Of a DNA stretch of 62,378 bases, positions 45,732-54,296 are shown piece after piece. Position numbers and translations under genes: made by a program. Numbering within the stretch: the first letter of the stretch is position 1; the number at the start of each line of letters is the position of its first letter. The stretch is from contig NZ_SDIK01000035.1 of NCBI RefSeq assembly GCF_008016795.1, forward strand, positions 1-62,378. Direction: 5' to 3'. Under the pieces are notes generated by a model that did not search any database, was not told where the DNA came from, and was given only the letters and a program-made list of their open reading frames with translations. The stretch comes from Prevotella brunnea. GTDB taxonomy: Bacteria; Bacteroidota; Bacteroidia; Bacteroidales; Bacteroidaceae.

Positions 45732-46961
45732 TTATAAATTGAACAATCGTTGATAGCTTTGCGAGACATATTCGGAAAGATTGTCGTATAGTGTTTTTAA
45801 TTCCGAACTTTTTATCTTTCCATTTTTATACCATTTGTCTCTCGTTTCATTGGTCATTCTGAAGATTTCTTTCTCTACCGGAGCCAATTGCTGCATGATG
45901 CCATTCCCATCTTTATTGTAGAGCGCCTCCCAATAGAAATAACGGTCTGAACCAATGCCTTCATGGAAAGCATAGACTTGTTCTTTCAGCTTGTCCACTT
46001 TTTTACCAAAGAGGGTAACAACTTCTTTGGGCTTGCTCGTGTATAAGGATGGCAGAAGGGTATCGGCGTCTTTTAACCAGAAGGGAAACGCCACGCTTAC
46101 CGGCGGATAACCTAATACCGTCCATAGGGTGGTAAGTTCAGGATTCTCGTTGATCCGTACGCCTTGAATGATGGCGGAACATGCCGTACCGCTGCGAGAA
46201 ATGAAATCCTGATCGATAAACCATCCCGCAGTTTTGGGCTTATTGTGATTGCCGTCGCGGAGGTCGATGCCGAGTTGTGGATTAACAAATGAGCGTGCCA
46301 ATGACGTAAAAATCCAATCCGGAGCGATGGATTTGCTTTGGGCAGCTCCGGCAAGGGCTTCGTCATCGGTTCTGTATCTGACATAACCCAACCCCTTGTG
46401 TTCCGGACCGGTGAAGCTGAAGTTTGTGCGTGCAATGTAGCCGTGGGGTGCAATGGCAGGGTCGTTGGCATCAAAAAACTTGTAGCCGCGAGTGCTTACT
46501 TCAAACCACCCCGCGCCGCCTCTCGCATCGATTACGCCAAAGTTTGCACACAAACCTTTGAGACTGGTCGTGTCGAGAAAGTTCTTCAGCTCATCCACCG
46601 TGGCACAAACATTAAGGGCTCTGAACATGAAGTTTCCGTTCTTATCGCCCGGCTCTACACCATTGATTGTTTCCTCTAAGTTAAACGACTGTGTGTTCAT
46701 GATGGAAAAGCCGGCGGTATTGGTACCCATCCAAATTTCCTCATTGCTGCGAGCGTTACAATCGACAATCCCAAAGAAATTATACTTGGTTCCGTTAAAA
46801 AACTTTATGCTGTTTTGCAAATTATCGGTGTCTCTTACTTTCCAAAGCAGAGGACGTCCGTCGGCAGTAACTTTTCCGGTTACGACGGCAGCTGTGCAGG
46901 CATAGCCCGAAGTAAGATAGAAAAGAAAAATCGTGGTTAGAAAAAATACTTTTTTATTCAT
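45732..46961 (-). CDS. C45-like Ntn amidohydrolase (exported)
   Basis: A 409-residue exported N-terminal-nucleophile hydrolase. The signal peptide (MNKKVFFLTTIFLFYLTSGYA) ends just before Cys22, so cleavage would expose the nucleophile: CTAAVVTGKVTADGRPLLWK-VRDTDN. The following region (FGIVDCNARSNEEIWMGTNT and GFSIMNTQSF) and GVIDARGGAGWFEVSTRGY fit the acyl-CoA:6-APA acyltransferase/carcinine hydrolase-like C45 group. Substrate unknown; an amide or N-acyl amino acid is likely. It is downstream of the glutamate mutase operon on the same strand, but a terminator separates them. Confidence 0.78.
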   Translation of the reverse strand: MNKKVFFLTTIFLFYLTSGYACTAAVVTGKVTADGRPLLWKVRDTDNLQNSIKFFNGTKYNFFGIVDCNARSNEEIWMGTNTAGFSIMNTQSFNLEETINGVEPGDKNGNFMFRALNVCATVDELKNFLDTTSLKGLCANFGVIDARGGAGWFEVSTRGYKFFDANDPAIAPHGYIARTNFSFTGPEHKGLGYVRYRTDDEALAGAAQSKSIAPDWIFTSLARSFVNPQLGIDLRDGNHNKPKTAGWFIDQDFISRSGTACSAIIQGVRINENPELTTLWTVLGYPPVSVAFPFWLKDADTLLPSLYTSKPKEVVTLFGKKVDKLKEQVYAFHEGIGSDRYFYWEALYNKDGNGIMQQLAPVEKEIFRMTNETRDKWYKNGKIKSSELKTLYDNLSEYVSQSYQRLFNL

Positions 46962-46994
46962 GTGGAAAAGGTTTTAATATTTTGGCAGATACCG

Positions 46995-47048
46995 AAAAGG
47001 TAAATGTGGCATCGCATCATCGGTGATAATCACTCCGCCACATTTACC
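46995..47048 (-). terminator. Terminator of the glutamate mutase operon
   Basis: On the minus strand GGTAAATGTGG pairs with CCACATTTACC (arms 47038-47048 and 46999-47009), followed by TTTT (46995-46998), just past the stop of the hydratase beta-subunit gene. Confidence 0.75.
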
Positions 47049-47058
47049 CCACTTTCAT

Positions 47059-47619
47059 TTACTCCTGTCTATATTGAGCAACGCCCAATTTATACATATC
47101 GTTGCCCTCATGGTCTATTGCCACGATGACGGGCAATTCCTCCACTCTGAGTTTGCGTATCGCTTCAGTGCCAAGCTCGGGAAAAGCGATGACTTCCGCT
47201 TCCTTCACGGCTTTCGCCATAAGAGCAGCAGCCCCGCCAATGGCAGCGAAATAAACTCCGGTGTGCTTTTTGAGCGCATCGATCACTTCTTCGCTTCGCG
47301 ACCCTTTCCCTATCATGACGCGTAATCCCTCCTTGATAAGGGTGGGAGAGTAGGCGTCCATTCTGCCACCGGTCGTGGGACCTACCGACCCAATGGGCTG
47401 ACCGGGCTTGGCAGGACATGGCCCGGCATAATAGACAACTTGTCCCTTAAAGTCAAAAGGCATCGGCTCGCCTGCTTTGAGCATTTCGCAAAGTCGTTTA
47501 TGGGCAGCATCTCTTGCTGTATATATCGTGCCCGAGATGAAAACCATATCACCGGCTTTTAATGATTTTATCTTCTCGTCCGTGAAAGGGGCTGTTAGTA
47601 TTCTTTTCTGTTCTTCCAT
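47059..47619 (-). CDS. Class I fumarase/mesaconase-type hydratase, beta subunit
   Basis: A 186-residue beta subunit of an iron-sulfur class I hydro-lyase (FumA C-terminal/TtdB/mesaconase small subunit). Signatures: FISGTIYTARDAAHKRLCEM, YYAGPCPAKPGQPIGSVGPT, TGGRMDAYSP and VIGK-like MIGKGSRSEEV. In this operon the expected reaction is hydration of mesaconate to citramalate in the methylaspartate pathway, but fumarase activity cannot be excluded from sequence. Follows the alpha subunit by 19 bp; last gene of the operon. Confidence 0.9.
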   Translation of the reverse strand: MEEQKRILTAPFTDEKIKSLKAGDMVFISGTIYTARDAAHKRLCEMLKAGEPMPFDFKGQVVYYAGPCPAKPGQPIGSVGPTTGGRMDAYSPTLIKEGLRVMIGKGSRSEEVIDALKKHTGVYFAAIGGAAALMAKAVKEAEVIAFPELGTEAIRKLRVEELPVIVAIDHEGNDMYKLGVAQYRQE

Positions 47620-47638
47620 AATGTTCTAAGTCTAATAA

Positions 47639-48481
47639 TTACAAATCACCTTCTGCATGCCTTGTAGCATGGCAACCAATATTTACGGAAACCGGTAAGC
47701 CGGCAATATGAGTGGCATTGGTCAAGATGTTCACTGCCAAGGCTGTCGTTGTTCCTCCAAATCCGCAAGGTCCGATACCGAGTTTATTAATCTCCTCAAG
47801 GAGCTCTTTTTCCAAGCGTGCCACTTGTTCATTATCACTTACACTGCCCACGGGACGCAAAAGTGCTTTCTTACTCAGATAGGCAGCACGTTCCATTGTT
47901 CCTCCAATACCGATGCCTACGATGATCGGGGGACAGGGATTTCCGCCGGCATGGAAAATAGTGTCGATGACGAACTTCTTTATGCCCGGCACACCATCGC
48001 TCGGCGTGAGCATTTTTAGTCCACTCTTATTTTCGCTTCCAAATCCCTTTGGAGCCACCGTTATGTGAAATTTCTTGCCGGGAACGATTTCATAGTGAAT
48101 GATGGCAGGAGTGTTGTCGGTGGTGTTCACCCTGTCAAGAGGATCTTTCACAACGGATTTGCGAAGATACCCTTTGCTGTAACCCTGCCTTACGCCTTGA
48201 TTGACGGCGTCTTCAATAAATCCACCCGTTACGTGGACATCTTGTCCCATTTTCACAAACACTACTGTCATGCCGGTGTCTTGGCACATCGGACTTCTTT
48301 CTGTTTTGGCAATATCAGCGTTCTTAACGATTGTCCCGATGATCTTCTTCGCCAGCGGAGACTTTTCGGCTTTAGAACAAACAACAAGTTTTGAATAAAT
48401 GTCGTCAGCCAAAACGTAACATGCTTCTATACAAAGTTTTTCTACTAACTCCGTAATTTTTGATGCTTCTATCTCTCTCAT
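47639..48481 (-). CDS. Class I fumarase/mesaconase-type hydratase, alpha subunit
   Basis: A 280-residue alpha subunit carrying the [4Fe-4S] site. Candidate cluster cysteines are in SPMCQDTGMTVVF, AGGNPCPPIIVGIGIGG and LGIGPCGFGGTTTALAV. The separate two-subunit form is typical of anaerobic fumarases, tartrate dehydratases and clostridial mesaconase. Next to methylaspartate genes, mesaconase is the best functional guess (inference). Its start abuts the preceding gene's stop (48481/48482). Confidence 0.9.
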   Translation of the reverse strand: MREIEASKITELVEKLCIEACYVLADDIYSKLVVCSKAEKSPLAKKIIGTIVKNADIAKTERSPMCQDTGMTVVFVKMGQDVHVTGGFIEDAVNQGVRQGYSKGYLRKSVVKDPLDRVNTTDNTPAIIHYEIVPGKKFHITVAPKGFGSENKSGLKMLTPSDGVPGIKKFVIDTIFHAGGNPCPPIIVGIGIGGTMERAAYLSKKALLRPVGSVSDNEQVARLEKELLEEINKLGIGPCGFGGTTTALAVNILTNATHIAGLPVSVNIGCHATRHAEGDL

Positions 48482-49426
48482 TTAAATGTCTCTTGTAAGG
48501 AAATACTGAGTATTTCTGTTTTCAATATTTTCGCAATTCTTATCCACAATGCCTATAAGGCAATAGGTCTTGGTATCATTGTCAAACATCAGTTCTTTTA
48601 CAAGCGAAAAATCGGTTATCTCCGACGTGTTTCTTACTTGCAAGCGTGGACCGCCACATTCAACAACGCGATCCCCGATGGTGATGTGTTCTTCATCATA
48701 GTAGGCAACAGGCAAACTCTTCCCGATAACTTCCTTGACATCAGCCTCCAATTCAGAAATATCAAACTCTTCCTTGTTGTAGAATTTCATAACGAAACCG
48801 TTGCGAATATCTGAAAAGAAATAACTGTCCTGATATATTCCGTACCTGTCCTCCAATACATAACGTGTAATTTCTTCGGCACTATGCGCCATCTTTCTGT
48901 ATTTTAGGGATTCATGAACAATCTCATAAATACTCTCCGGCAACGGACCGAACATACTGGGGCGTGCCACGATAATCTCTTCTCCTATTCCCACCAGCAA
49001 ATCGGCATTTCTGCCCAAAGCTTGATGAAGTAGATTGAAATGCTCTATGATGACACGTTTGTTATGTTTCAGCAGGGTTTTCACGAACTCCGCTATCTCC
49101 CACATTTGCAAAAATCCCATAAGGAAACGAACATCAAGATGGAAAGAGGACGATTCTTTTACTTCTCCCAATGCAATGGCTTCACGCAGAACCATTATCT
49201 TTCTTGGATTGATGACATCATCGTCATTGGCAAGTTCCAATCCGGGAAACATACCTTTTATTAATGATGACTTTCCGGAACCGGCATCTCCTACTATTCC
49301 AATCAACCGATCGGTGAATAAAAGGTGTCGTTGAGATATGTGGTCGCCGAGAATGATAAGTCGTTCTTTACCACGAGGGGCAAAATATTGGGTTGAAATA
49401 AGATATTGCTGAATATGATTAATCAT
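48482..49426 (-). CDS. P-loop protein fused to an AlaX-like (tRNA synthetase SAD) domain
   Basis: A 314-residue protein, starting at the ATG 49424-49426 (MINHIQQYLI); the upstream in-frame extension to 49588 runs through a large inverted repeat and is unlikely. Residues about 40-160 form a P-loop domain with Walker A GDAGSGKSS (46-54). Residues about 178-285 resemble the second additional domain of alanyl-tRNA synthetase/AlaX: HSAEEITRYVL corresponds to the HxxxH zinc motif and DRVVECGGPRLQVRNTSEI to CGGTHVxNTGEI. Only His181 and Cys257 of the usual ligands remain; the second His and the His after CGG are replaced. Function is unknown; co-location with AtuA and DUF4387 in a glutamate mutase operon is the only clue. 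Confidence 0.78.
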   Translation of the reverse strand: MINHIQQYLISTQYFAPRGKERLIILGDHISQRHLLFTDRLIGIVGDAGSGKSSLIKGMFPGLELANDDDVINPRKIMVLREAIALGEVKESSSFHLDVRFLMGFLQMWEIAEFVKTLLKHNKRVIIEHFNLLHQALGRNADLLVGIGEEIIVARPSMFGPLPESIYEIVHESLKYRKMAHSAEEITRYVLEDRYGIYQDSYFFSDIRNGFVMKFYNKEEFDISELEADVKEVIGKSLPVAYYDEEHITIGDRVVECGGPRLQVRNTSEITDFSLVKELMFDNDTKTYCLIGIVDKNCENIENRNTQYFLTRDI

Positions 49427-49506
49427 GCTGAGAGGGAGTTTGGGTTGTGTCTTGTTTGTTTGAATATGCCAAAACCATGTTGGCAACATGATACATGAAT
49501 GAAAAA

Positions 49507-49603
49507 AACAAGTTGATAAGTTTACAAGTTTTCGTGGACTTTCGTTACACCATTTGCGGTGTGTGCAAGAAAACCGCGGACTTGCCAACTTATCAACTTG
49601 TTT
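49507..49603. repeat. Large inverted repeat inside the glutamate mutase operon
   Basis: AAACAAGTTGATAAGTT (49507-49523) pairs exactly with AACTTATCAACTTGTTT (49587-49603), with further partial pairing inward (ACAAG/CTTGC). It fills the 183-bp gap between DUF4387 and the P-loop gene and would fold into a long mRNA hairpin. It shares ACTTGCCAACT with the inverted repeat at 51365-51437. Confidence 0.75.
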
Positions 49604-49609
49604 GGATGC

Positions 49610-49930
49610 TTACAGTTCAAAAGCGAACTTCATCAATGGTGTATGCTGCTGAGCTCCATACACGTCAGTTTCGCCTAACGAACCCGATGGGATTGGACGA
49701 ACGATTGTTACTTTAATGGCTTTAGCCGGGTCAAAGTGTACAATATTGATAATGTCTTCTTTCTGTATATGATATAAGTTGCAGAACATCTCCTCATTGA
49801 AGATTTTTGCATCTTTTACCTTATTGTAAATGTCGAAGTCTTTGAAGATGACATCGAAAGTAAGTTCATAAGGTCCTGAGTTCTTACTGCGAATTACAGA
49901 AGATACATCTATTAATTTATATTTTGCCAT
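49610..49930 (-). CDS. DUF4387 family protein
   Basis: A 106-residue protein of the DUF4387 family, start at 49928-49930 (MAKYKLIDVSSVIRSKNSGP); the in-frame extension to 49975 would overlap the AtuA gene. Family features: RSKNSGPYELTFDVIF, NLYHIQKEDIINIVHFDPAK, RPIPSGSLGETDVYGAQQH. DUF4387 corresponds to the small ferredoxin-fold-like domain found fused to or beside AtuA proteins, so the two probably form a complex (inference from recurrent pairing). Confidence 0.85.
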   Translation of the reverse strand: MAKYKLIDVSSVIRSKNSGPYELTFDVIFKDFDIYNKVKDAKIFNEEMFCNLYHIQKEDIINIVHFDPAKAIKVTIVRPIPSGSLGETDVYGAQQHTPLMKFAFEL

Positions 49931-49952
49931 GATTATTTCTTCTTTTTGTTGA

Positions 49953-51329
49953 TTACTTGCATTCTCCGTTTTCAAAGTTTACATACTCAATTGGGAAGAG
50001 ACTTGTCGGATCTTTAACTTCCAAGAGATGATAAATATTGAACTCGAATACTTCGCCCATCTTGCAGTCTGAAGGTGAGAATGGGAAAGCGAGGTTGCCG
50101 GATGTAGAATAACGTCCTTCGTAGCCGAAGTGGAGCATGGTGCTTCGTGCGAAACTGCAAATTGTATTTGCTATTTCTTGAGTTTCAGCTACAGCCTCAA
50201 TGATAATGAGCAACTCATCAGAGTGAGACTCTTCTGCGCCCTTGAACATTGCCATCACACCTTTCTTACCATAGATTTTGAAGTCAAGGAAGAAATCAGT
50301 GATACCGAACTTCTCAAAGTTATTCTCAACGCGCTCGCGAACACTCTTGATGATTTCGTCAATCTTGGAAATCATGATAGGGTCTTTGCAGGCAGCAGGC
50401 GACATCGTGCGATATCCTACACGGCGTACACCTTCCAACTTCACATAGTATTTGTCCGTAGGAACGAACTTACTTCCGGATACGCGAACCTTGTTGTCGT
50501 CCACCTGTTCGAATTTAGCTTCGTGAAGATTGATGGCACCGCCTGGACCGGGCAATACGTATGGATTGGTCTTTTCGTATAACGTATGACCGGCGATGGA
50601 AAGCGTGGTACATTTGCGTGCCGATGAAAGTGGCTCCAATACGAAATCATCCTTGTGGAGATAGCCAAACATACAGTCGCTACCGCTTCCCGGCAAGGCG
50701 CAGATAGCAGCGCACTCAAGAATCTTACCAAGATGAATTGCCAATCCTTTGGGGAATCCTTCCTTGATGGGGAGTGCAGCAAACACGGAAGGATCGTAAG
50801 AGCGTCCTGCGATAATGACATCTGCACCTGATTCCAAGGCCTTGATATAGGGCTCTTCTCCAATTTGTGCCACGATGTGGATGGCCTCATCAACATCCTT
50901 TTCTTGGATAGGTTTAGCCGGAGCAAGTGGAGTAATTTTTCCGTTGCGAAGTTCTTCCTTGATGAAATCTTTTTCAAATTCAGATTCAATCACTGCCATT
51001 TTGAAAGAGAGTTTCTTCTCCTTCGCAATCTCGCGAATGATGTCCAAAACGAACTCTACATGAGGATGTGCACCGCTACCGCCGGCTGTACCAACGATAA
51101 CAGGAACTTTTGCCTCTACGCCGGCAGGAATCATAATTTCCAAATCGCGTTTAACAGAGTTACGATCGGTAAACGATTTACCCGCGCCCAGGTAGTATGG
51201 ACCCGGATCGGTTGAACCGGCATCAACAGCTATGACATGTGGTTTGCGCTTCATTCCCTCTTCAAACGATTCCATTGGGAAACCATAACCCAATATCGCT
51301 GTAGTGGAAAGTATTCTTATTTCTTCCAT
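49953..51329 (-). CDS. AtuA-family (DUF1446) protein
   Basis: A 458-residue protein of the AtuA family, named for acyclic terpene utilisation, whose biochemical role is not firmly established. Diagnostic stretches: GYGFPMESFEEGMKRKPHVI-AVDAGSTDPGPYYLGAG, VIVGTAGGSGAHPHVEF, VIIAGRSYDPSVFAALPI and GCALPGSGSDCMFGYL-like ALPGSGSDCMFGYLHKDDF. Here it is paired with DUF4387 and placed after methylaspartate ammonia-lyase, so a step on a methyl-branched C5 dicarboxylate such as mesaconate or citramalate is an attractive but untested idea. Confidence 0.85.
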   Translation of the reverse strand: MEEIRILSTTAILGYGFPMESFEEGMKRKPHVIAVDAGSTDPGPYYLGAGKSFTDRNSVKRDLEIMIPAGVEAKVPVIVGTAGGSGAHPHVEFVLDIIREIAKEKKLSFKMAVIESEFEKDFIKEELRNGKITPLAPAKPIQEKDVDEAIHIVAQIGEEPYIKALESGADVIIAGRSYDPSVFAALPIKEGFPKGLAIHLGKILECAAICALPGSGSDCMFGYLHKDDFVLEPLSSARKCTTLSIAGHTLYEKTNPYVLPGPGGAINLHEAKFEQVDDNKVRVSGSKFVPTDKYYVKLEGVRRVGYRTMSPAACKDPIMISKIDEIIKSVRERVENNFEKFGITDFFLDFKIYGKKGVMAMFKGAEESHSDELLIIIEAVAETQEIANTICSFARSTMLHFGYEGRYSTSGNLAFPFSPSDCKMGEVFEFNIYHLLEVKDPTSLFPIEYVNFENGECK

Positions 51330-51364
51330 TTTTGCTAATTTTAATGTTTTTAGATTACAAGTAA

Positions 51365-51437
51365 ACGAGTTGGCAAGTATGCTGCTTGTTAGCTAATTAA
51401 AAGCAAATAACAAACTACAGCAGACTTGCTAACTCGT
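51365..51437. repeat. Inverted repeat between the mal and AtuA genes
   Basis: ACGAGTTGGCAAGTATGCTG (51365-51384) is complementary to CAGCAGACTTGCTAACTCGT (51418-51437) with two mismatches, forming a 20-bp stem in the operon mRNA just after the methylaspartate ammonia-lyase stop. The left arm contains the complement of ACTTGCCAACT found at 49580-49590. It may stabilise the upstream message. Confidence 0.75.
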
Positions 51438-51452
51438 CAATCTTTTTTTTGA

Positions 51453-52688
51453 TTACTTAGTCAGAGCTAAGATTCTGCTCATTTCGTTATATACAATCAT
51501 GTAGCCTTCGTCAACACCCATACCCGGTTTTGCGAGATACTGAACAGGAGACGTTGCCATGGCAATGTTTGCACAAACCTCCGCAGAGCGATTGGTTTCG
51601 TTGCATGTACCACCGAGGTATGCTCCCATGCCGTGTTGCTTGCAGTAGAGAACAGCTTCGATAGCATTGTTAATACCACCAAGATCAGGTGTCTTGATTT
51701 GTGCCATATGCCCGGCTTTCTTTTCAGAGAAAGCAATGATGTCTTCCAATGTGTTGCACCATTCGTCAGCTACGATTTCAGCTTCAATGCCTTCACGTTC
51801 CATAGCCGAGCGAATTGCTGCCAAAGCTTCGATTTGAGCTTCGCGCTCGCCCATATCTACAGGACCTTCAACACGCAGATGGAAAGGTTTTGCCACTTCG
51901 GCAACTTCTCCGATATACTTTGCAATGGCTTCAAAGTCGTTGTTGAATACAAGTCCTAAAGTACCATAAACGTCGATGTGAATGGTTGGCTTATAATTTT
52001 CTGTGGGGCGGAACTTGATAATGCGCTCGCGCAGCCATTCAATGTACTCCTTAATCTTTTCGCCTTTCAAACCAACCTTTGTTTCAACGTGGTTGAACAA
52101 GGCGTGTGGTAATACTTCAGCTTGTTTCATGATCATCTTGTCAGCATTCAAGTAGCGGTCGTCGCCAGATTGTGAAAAGATTGGGATCATGGTCTTTGAA
52201 ATCGTTGTGCCATACTCTTCGGCAATGACCTCTGCCATCAATTTTGATTGGCTCTTGGCAACTGCATCAAGACATGCTTGTGTAACACCATAGCGAATTG
52301 CTGTGTGGTATTTCTTACCGTTTGCGCTTATTTTTTTATCAACGAGGTCGGCCATTTCACGGAACGAAGTGATTTCCTTTCCTTCATACAGTGGTGCAAT
52401 TTCCTTTTCGATAACGGGAATGAAATCCGCGGCAAGGAACAATGGGTCGCGACCACCTGCGCCTGAATATTGTACTGCAGCACAATCGCCATGTGCAATT
52501 GCTCCATTCTCGAGGATGAACATTACACTGATTGACTCACCGGCTTGTCTAACAGCTTTGAAACCGGGTGTTAGTGGCTTTCCTTCATAGAAAGCACCAT
52601 CGTTCTTGGCGCCAGCCTTGATGGCCTTTTGGTCATCAAAGAAGAAACCCGTTTTGCCGGGAGCGCATACAACTTTCTTAATTTTCAT
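51453..52688 (-). CDS. mal: Methylaspartate ammonia-lyase
   Basis: A 411-residue enolase-superfamily enzyme that deaminates (2S,3S)-3-methylaspartate to mesaconate. Metal ligands are visible in IHIDVYGTLG (Asp), LRVEGPVDMGE (Glu) and IVADEWCNT (Asp). The catalytic Lys is in HMAQIKTPDLGGINNAIEAV. The N terminus MKIKKVVCAPGKTGFFFDDQ and the HGDCAAVQYSGAGGRDPLFL stretch are family-typical. Full length. Follows glmE after a 121-bp gap with a hairpin. Confidence 0.96.
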   Translation of the reverse strand: MKIKKVVCAPGKTGFFFDDQKAIKAGAKNDGAFYEGKPLTPGFKAVRQAGESISVMFILENGAIAHGDCAAVQYSGAGGRDPLFLAADFIPVIEKEIAPLYEGKEITSFREMADLVDKKISANGKKYHTAIRYGVTQACLDAVAKSQSKLMAEVIAEEYGTTISKTMIPIFSQSGDDRYLNADKMIMKQAEVLPHALFNHVETKVGLKGEKIKEYIEWLRERIIKFRPTENYKPTIHIDVYGTLGLVFNNDFEAIAKYIGEVAEVAKPFHLRVEGPVDMGEREAQIEALAAIRSAMEREGIEAEIVADEWCNTLEDIIAFSEKKAGHMAQIKTPDLGGINNAIEAVLYCKQHGMGAYLGGTCNETNRSAEVCANIAMATSPVQYLAKPGMGVDEGYMIVYNEMSRILALTK

Positions 52689-52772
52689 AATTTGAAATAT
52701 AATTTAATATTGTAGATGTTATTGAAAACTCAATGTCAGGATAAATTTATCCTTCTTTGATATGCTGACATT

Positions 52773-52801
52773 CCCCATGCTTTGCGTTTGCAAAGCCGGG
52801 G
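52773..52801. repeat. GC-rich hairpin between glmE and mal
   Basis: CCCCATGCTTTGC (52773-52785) pairs with GCAAAGCCGGGG (52790-52801) around a short loop, immediately after the glmE stop. A second, weaker inverted repeat (ATGTCAG 52731-52737 region with CTGACAT near 52765-52771) surrounds the palindrome GGATAAATTTATCC. Without a T run it is more likely an mRNA-stability element than a terminator. Confidence 0.6.
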
Positions 52802-52809
52802 AAAGCCTT

Positions 52810-54273
52810 TTAGTTATTATTGTCTCTCGGGCGTCCTACAAGGTGTCCTTTACCGATAGCATAGACGTCGTCGATAACCATTTGGAAGCTAACGGGACGA
52901 TTTTCTGCTTTAGCACGCTCTTCGAGCTTTTGTCTGTGGAACATTACCAAATCATCGGTGAAAGGCATATTGCCCATATTTAGAAGACGAATAGCACCTT
53001 GGTTGTCGCGTGCCGGCAGAACCTTGCCTGCATTGTACTTGTTGGGGGCAAATGGGATGTCGATTACTCCTGCCTCAACTGCAGCACAAGTTCCAACAGC
53101 CCAGTCGCCTTTGCCAAGTTCCTCAACCTTATTGAGGATGCAGTCCATTTCTTGCATGATGATTTCGCTCTCCTCTACCACCGCCGGGATTTCGCGGAAG
53201 TTTTGGTCTTTCAACATATTTATCACCTGCTTGGTAGCGCGCAATCCGGCTGCATTAGCTTCTTTAGTTGGAATACCCATGGCCTCATGCGGTGTCTTAA
53301 CGATTACCTTGGTAGCCTTTGCTAATGCTCCTGCTGCGGAACCCCATGAGATTACGCCGAATGCTTTTGCTTCGTCTTGTGGGAAACCACCCATCCATTG
53401 GTGGAATACAGTAGTTACTCTGGCATCTTTATATCCGAATTTATCAAGATATTTTCTTGTCATGATGTCAAGAGAGCGGATGGCAGCAACGTCTTGAATT
53501 AAGTTGCCACATTGTCCGTAGCCCACTGTTAAGTCTTTTACTCCTTGTGTGGCTGCCAATACTGCCTCGATTACCGCTACGGCGTTGGAGATGCAAGGAG
53601 GGATGAGCGTACCGGTTAAAGGACCGAAGGGTTCACGATTGATTGATACGCCGGCTTCTTCGTACAATCCGCAGAGTCGGTCGGTATATTGCCAGTAACG
53701 AATTACTTTGTCAATCGGGTGATTCTTGGAATAAGGGATATTATAAGAAATACCGCCACCTTCATAGGATGTAAATCCACCGGCAATCGCTATTTCCGTC
53801 AATAAGCGAGCATCGGGGGTTCCGTGCCTTACCTGAACCGGACTTTTTACTGCCGATGTTACTTGCCGACAGATATTAACACCATAGTTTACTGCCGGAA
53901 AACCATTCAGCATGGACCGACCTGTTTCAAAACTTTTGTCTATACCTATTTGGCACTCGTTGTATCTGTTCAAACGCGTGTAACTATCAATTGTTGATGG
54001 TAGCAAGTCGGCTCCTCCCTCTTCTTCGAGGAATTGCAACAACTTTATGTGCTCTTGATAGAGAGCCACGCCTGCACGAGGCTGAATTAGGGTGTCCCCG
54101 TTTTCTTTTGCTTTCTGCAACTTAGCGCAGAAATGCTTTTCGGCAGGGATGGTTTTTTGGTATTCTACTGCTTCGTCAAAATCCACGTCTTTACCGGTCT
54201 CCCATTGGCTCAAGACCTCTTCCCGTTCTTTGAAGAACACGTCATTACTTAGTTTCTGATTCTTTAATTCCAT
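52810..54273 (-). CDS. glmE: Glutamate mutase epsilon subunit
   Basis: A 487-residue catalytic subunit (MutE) of adenosylcobalamin-dependent glutamate mutase, interconverting glutamate and 3-methylaspartate. Recognised from [80 protein letters not shown] and [20 protein letters not shown]. Full length for the family. Works with GlmS, which binds the cobalamin, and the reactivase GlmL; all three are adjacent, in the order glmS-glmL-glmE. Confidence 0.96.
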   Translation of the reverse strand: MELKNQKLSNDVFFKEREEVLSQWETGKDVDFDEAVEYQKTIPAEKHFCAKLQKAKENGDTLIQPRAGVALYQEHIKLLQFLEEEGGADLLPSTIDSYTRLNRYNECQIGIDKSFETGRSMLNGFPAVNYGVNICRQVTSAVKSPVQVRHGTPDARLLTEIAIAGGFTSYEGGGISYNIPYSKNHPIDKVIRYWQYTDRLCGLYEEAGVSINREPFGPLTGTLIPPCISNAVAVIEAVLAATQGVKDLTVGYGQCGNLIQDVAAIRSLDIMTRKYLDKFGYKDARVTTVFHQWMGGFPQDEAKAFGVISWGSAAGALAKATKVIVKTPHEAMGIPTKEANAAGLRATKQVINMLKDQNFREIPAVVEESEIIMQEMDCILNKVEELGKGDWAVGTCAAVEAGVIDIPFAPNKYNAGKVLPARDNQGAIRLLNMGNMPFTDDLVMFHRQKLEERAKAENRPVSFQMVIDDVYAIGKGHLVGRPRDNNN

Positions 54274-54296
54274 CGCGATTAGAATGATTGTAAATG

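Noticed and set aside
45071..45769. 232-codon minus-strand frame with repeated HPWN/PPMER peptides
   Set aside because: It is antisense to DUF6078 and reads through the 22-bp array; the repetitive peptide is a by-product of the DNA repeats.
47059..48481. Tartrate dehydratase (TtdAB) as the function of the two-subunit hydratase
   Set aside because: The family is shared, but the operon contains glutamate mutase and methylaspartate lyase and no tartrate genes, so mesaconase is the better reading, though unproven.
48482..49588. Longer N terminus for the P-loop/AlaX-like protein (start at 49588)
   Set aside because: The extra 54 codons cover the 49507-49603 inverted repeat and look unlike coding sequence; homology-like sequence begins after the ATG at 49426.
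52958..53497. 179-codon plus-strand frame opposite glmE
   Set aside because: Shadow of the strongly conserved glmE gene; no start signal or family resemblance. The same applies to 50130-50582, 50865-51215 and 43497-44006.
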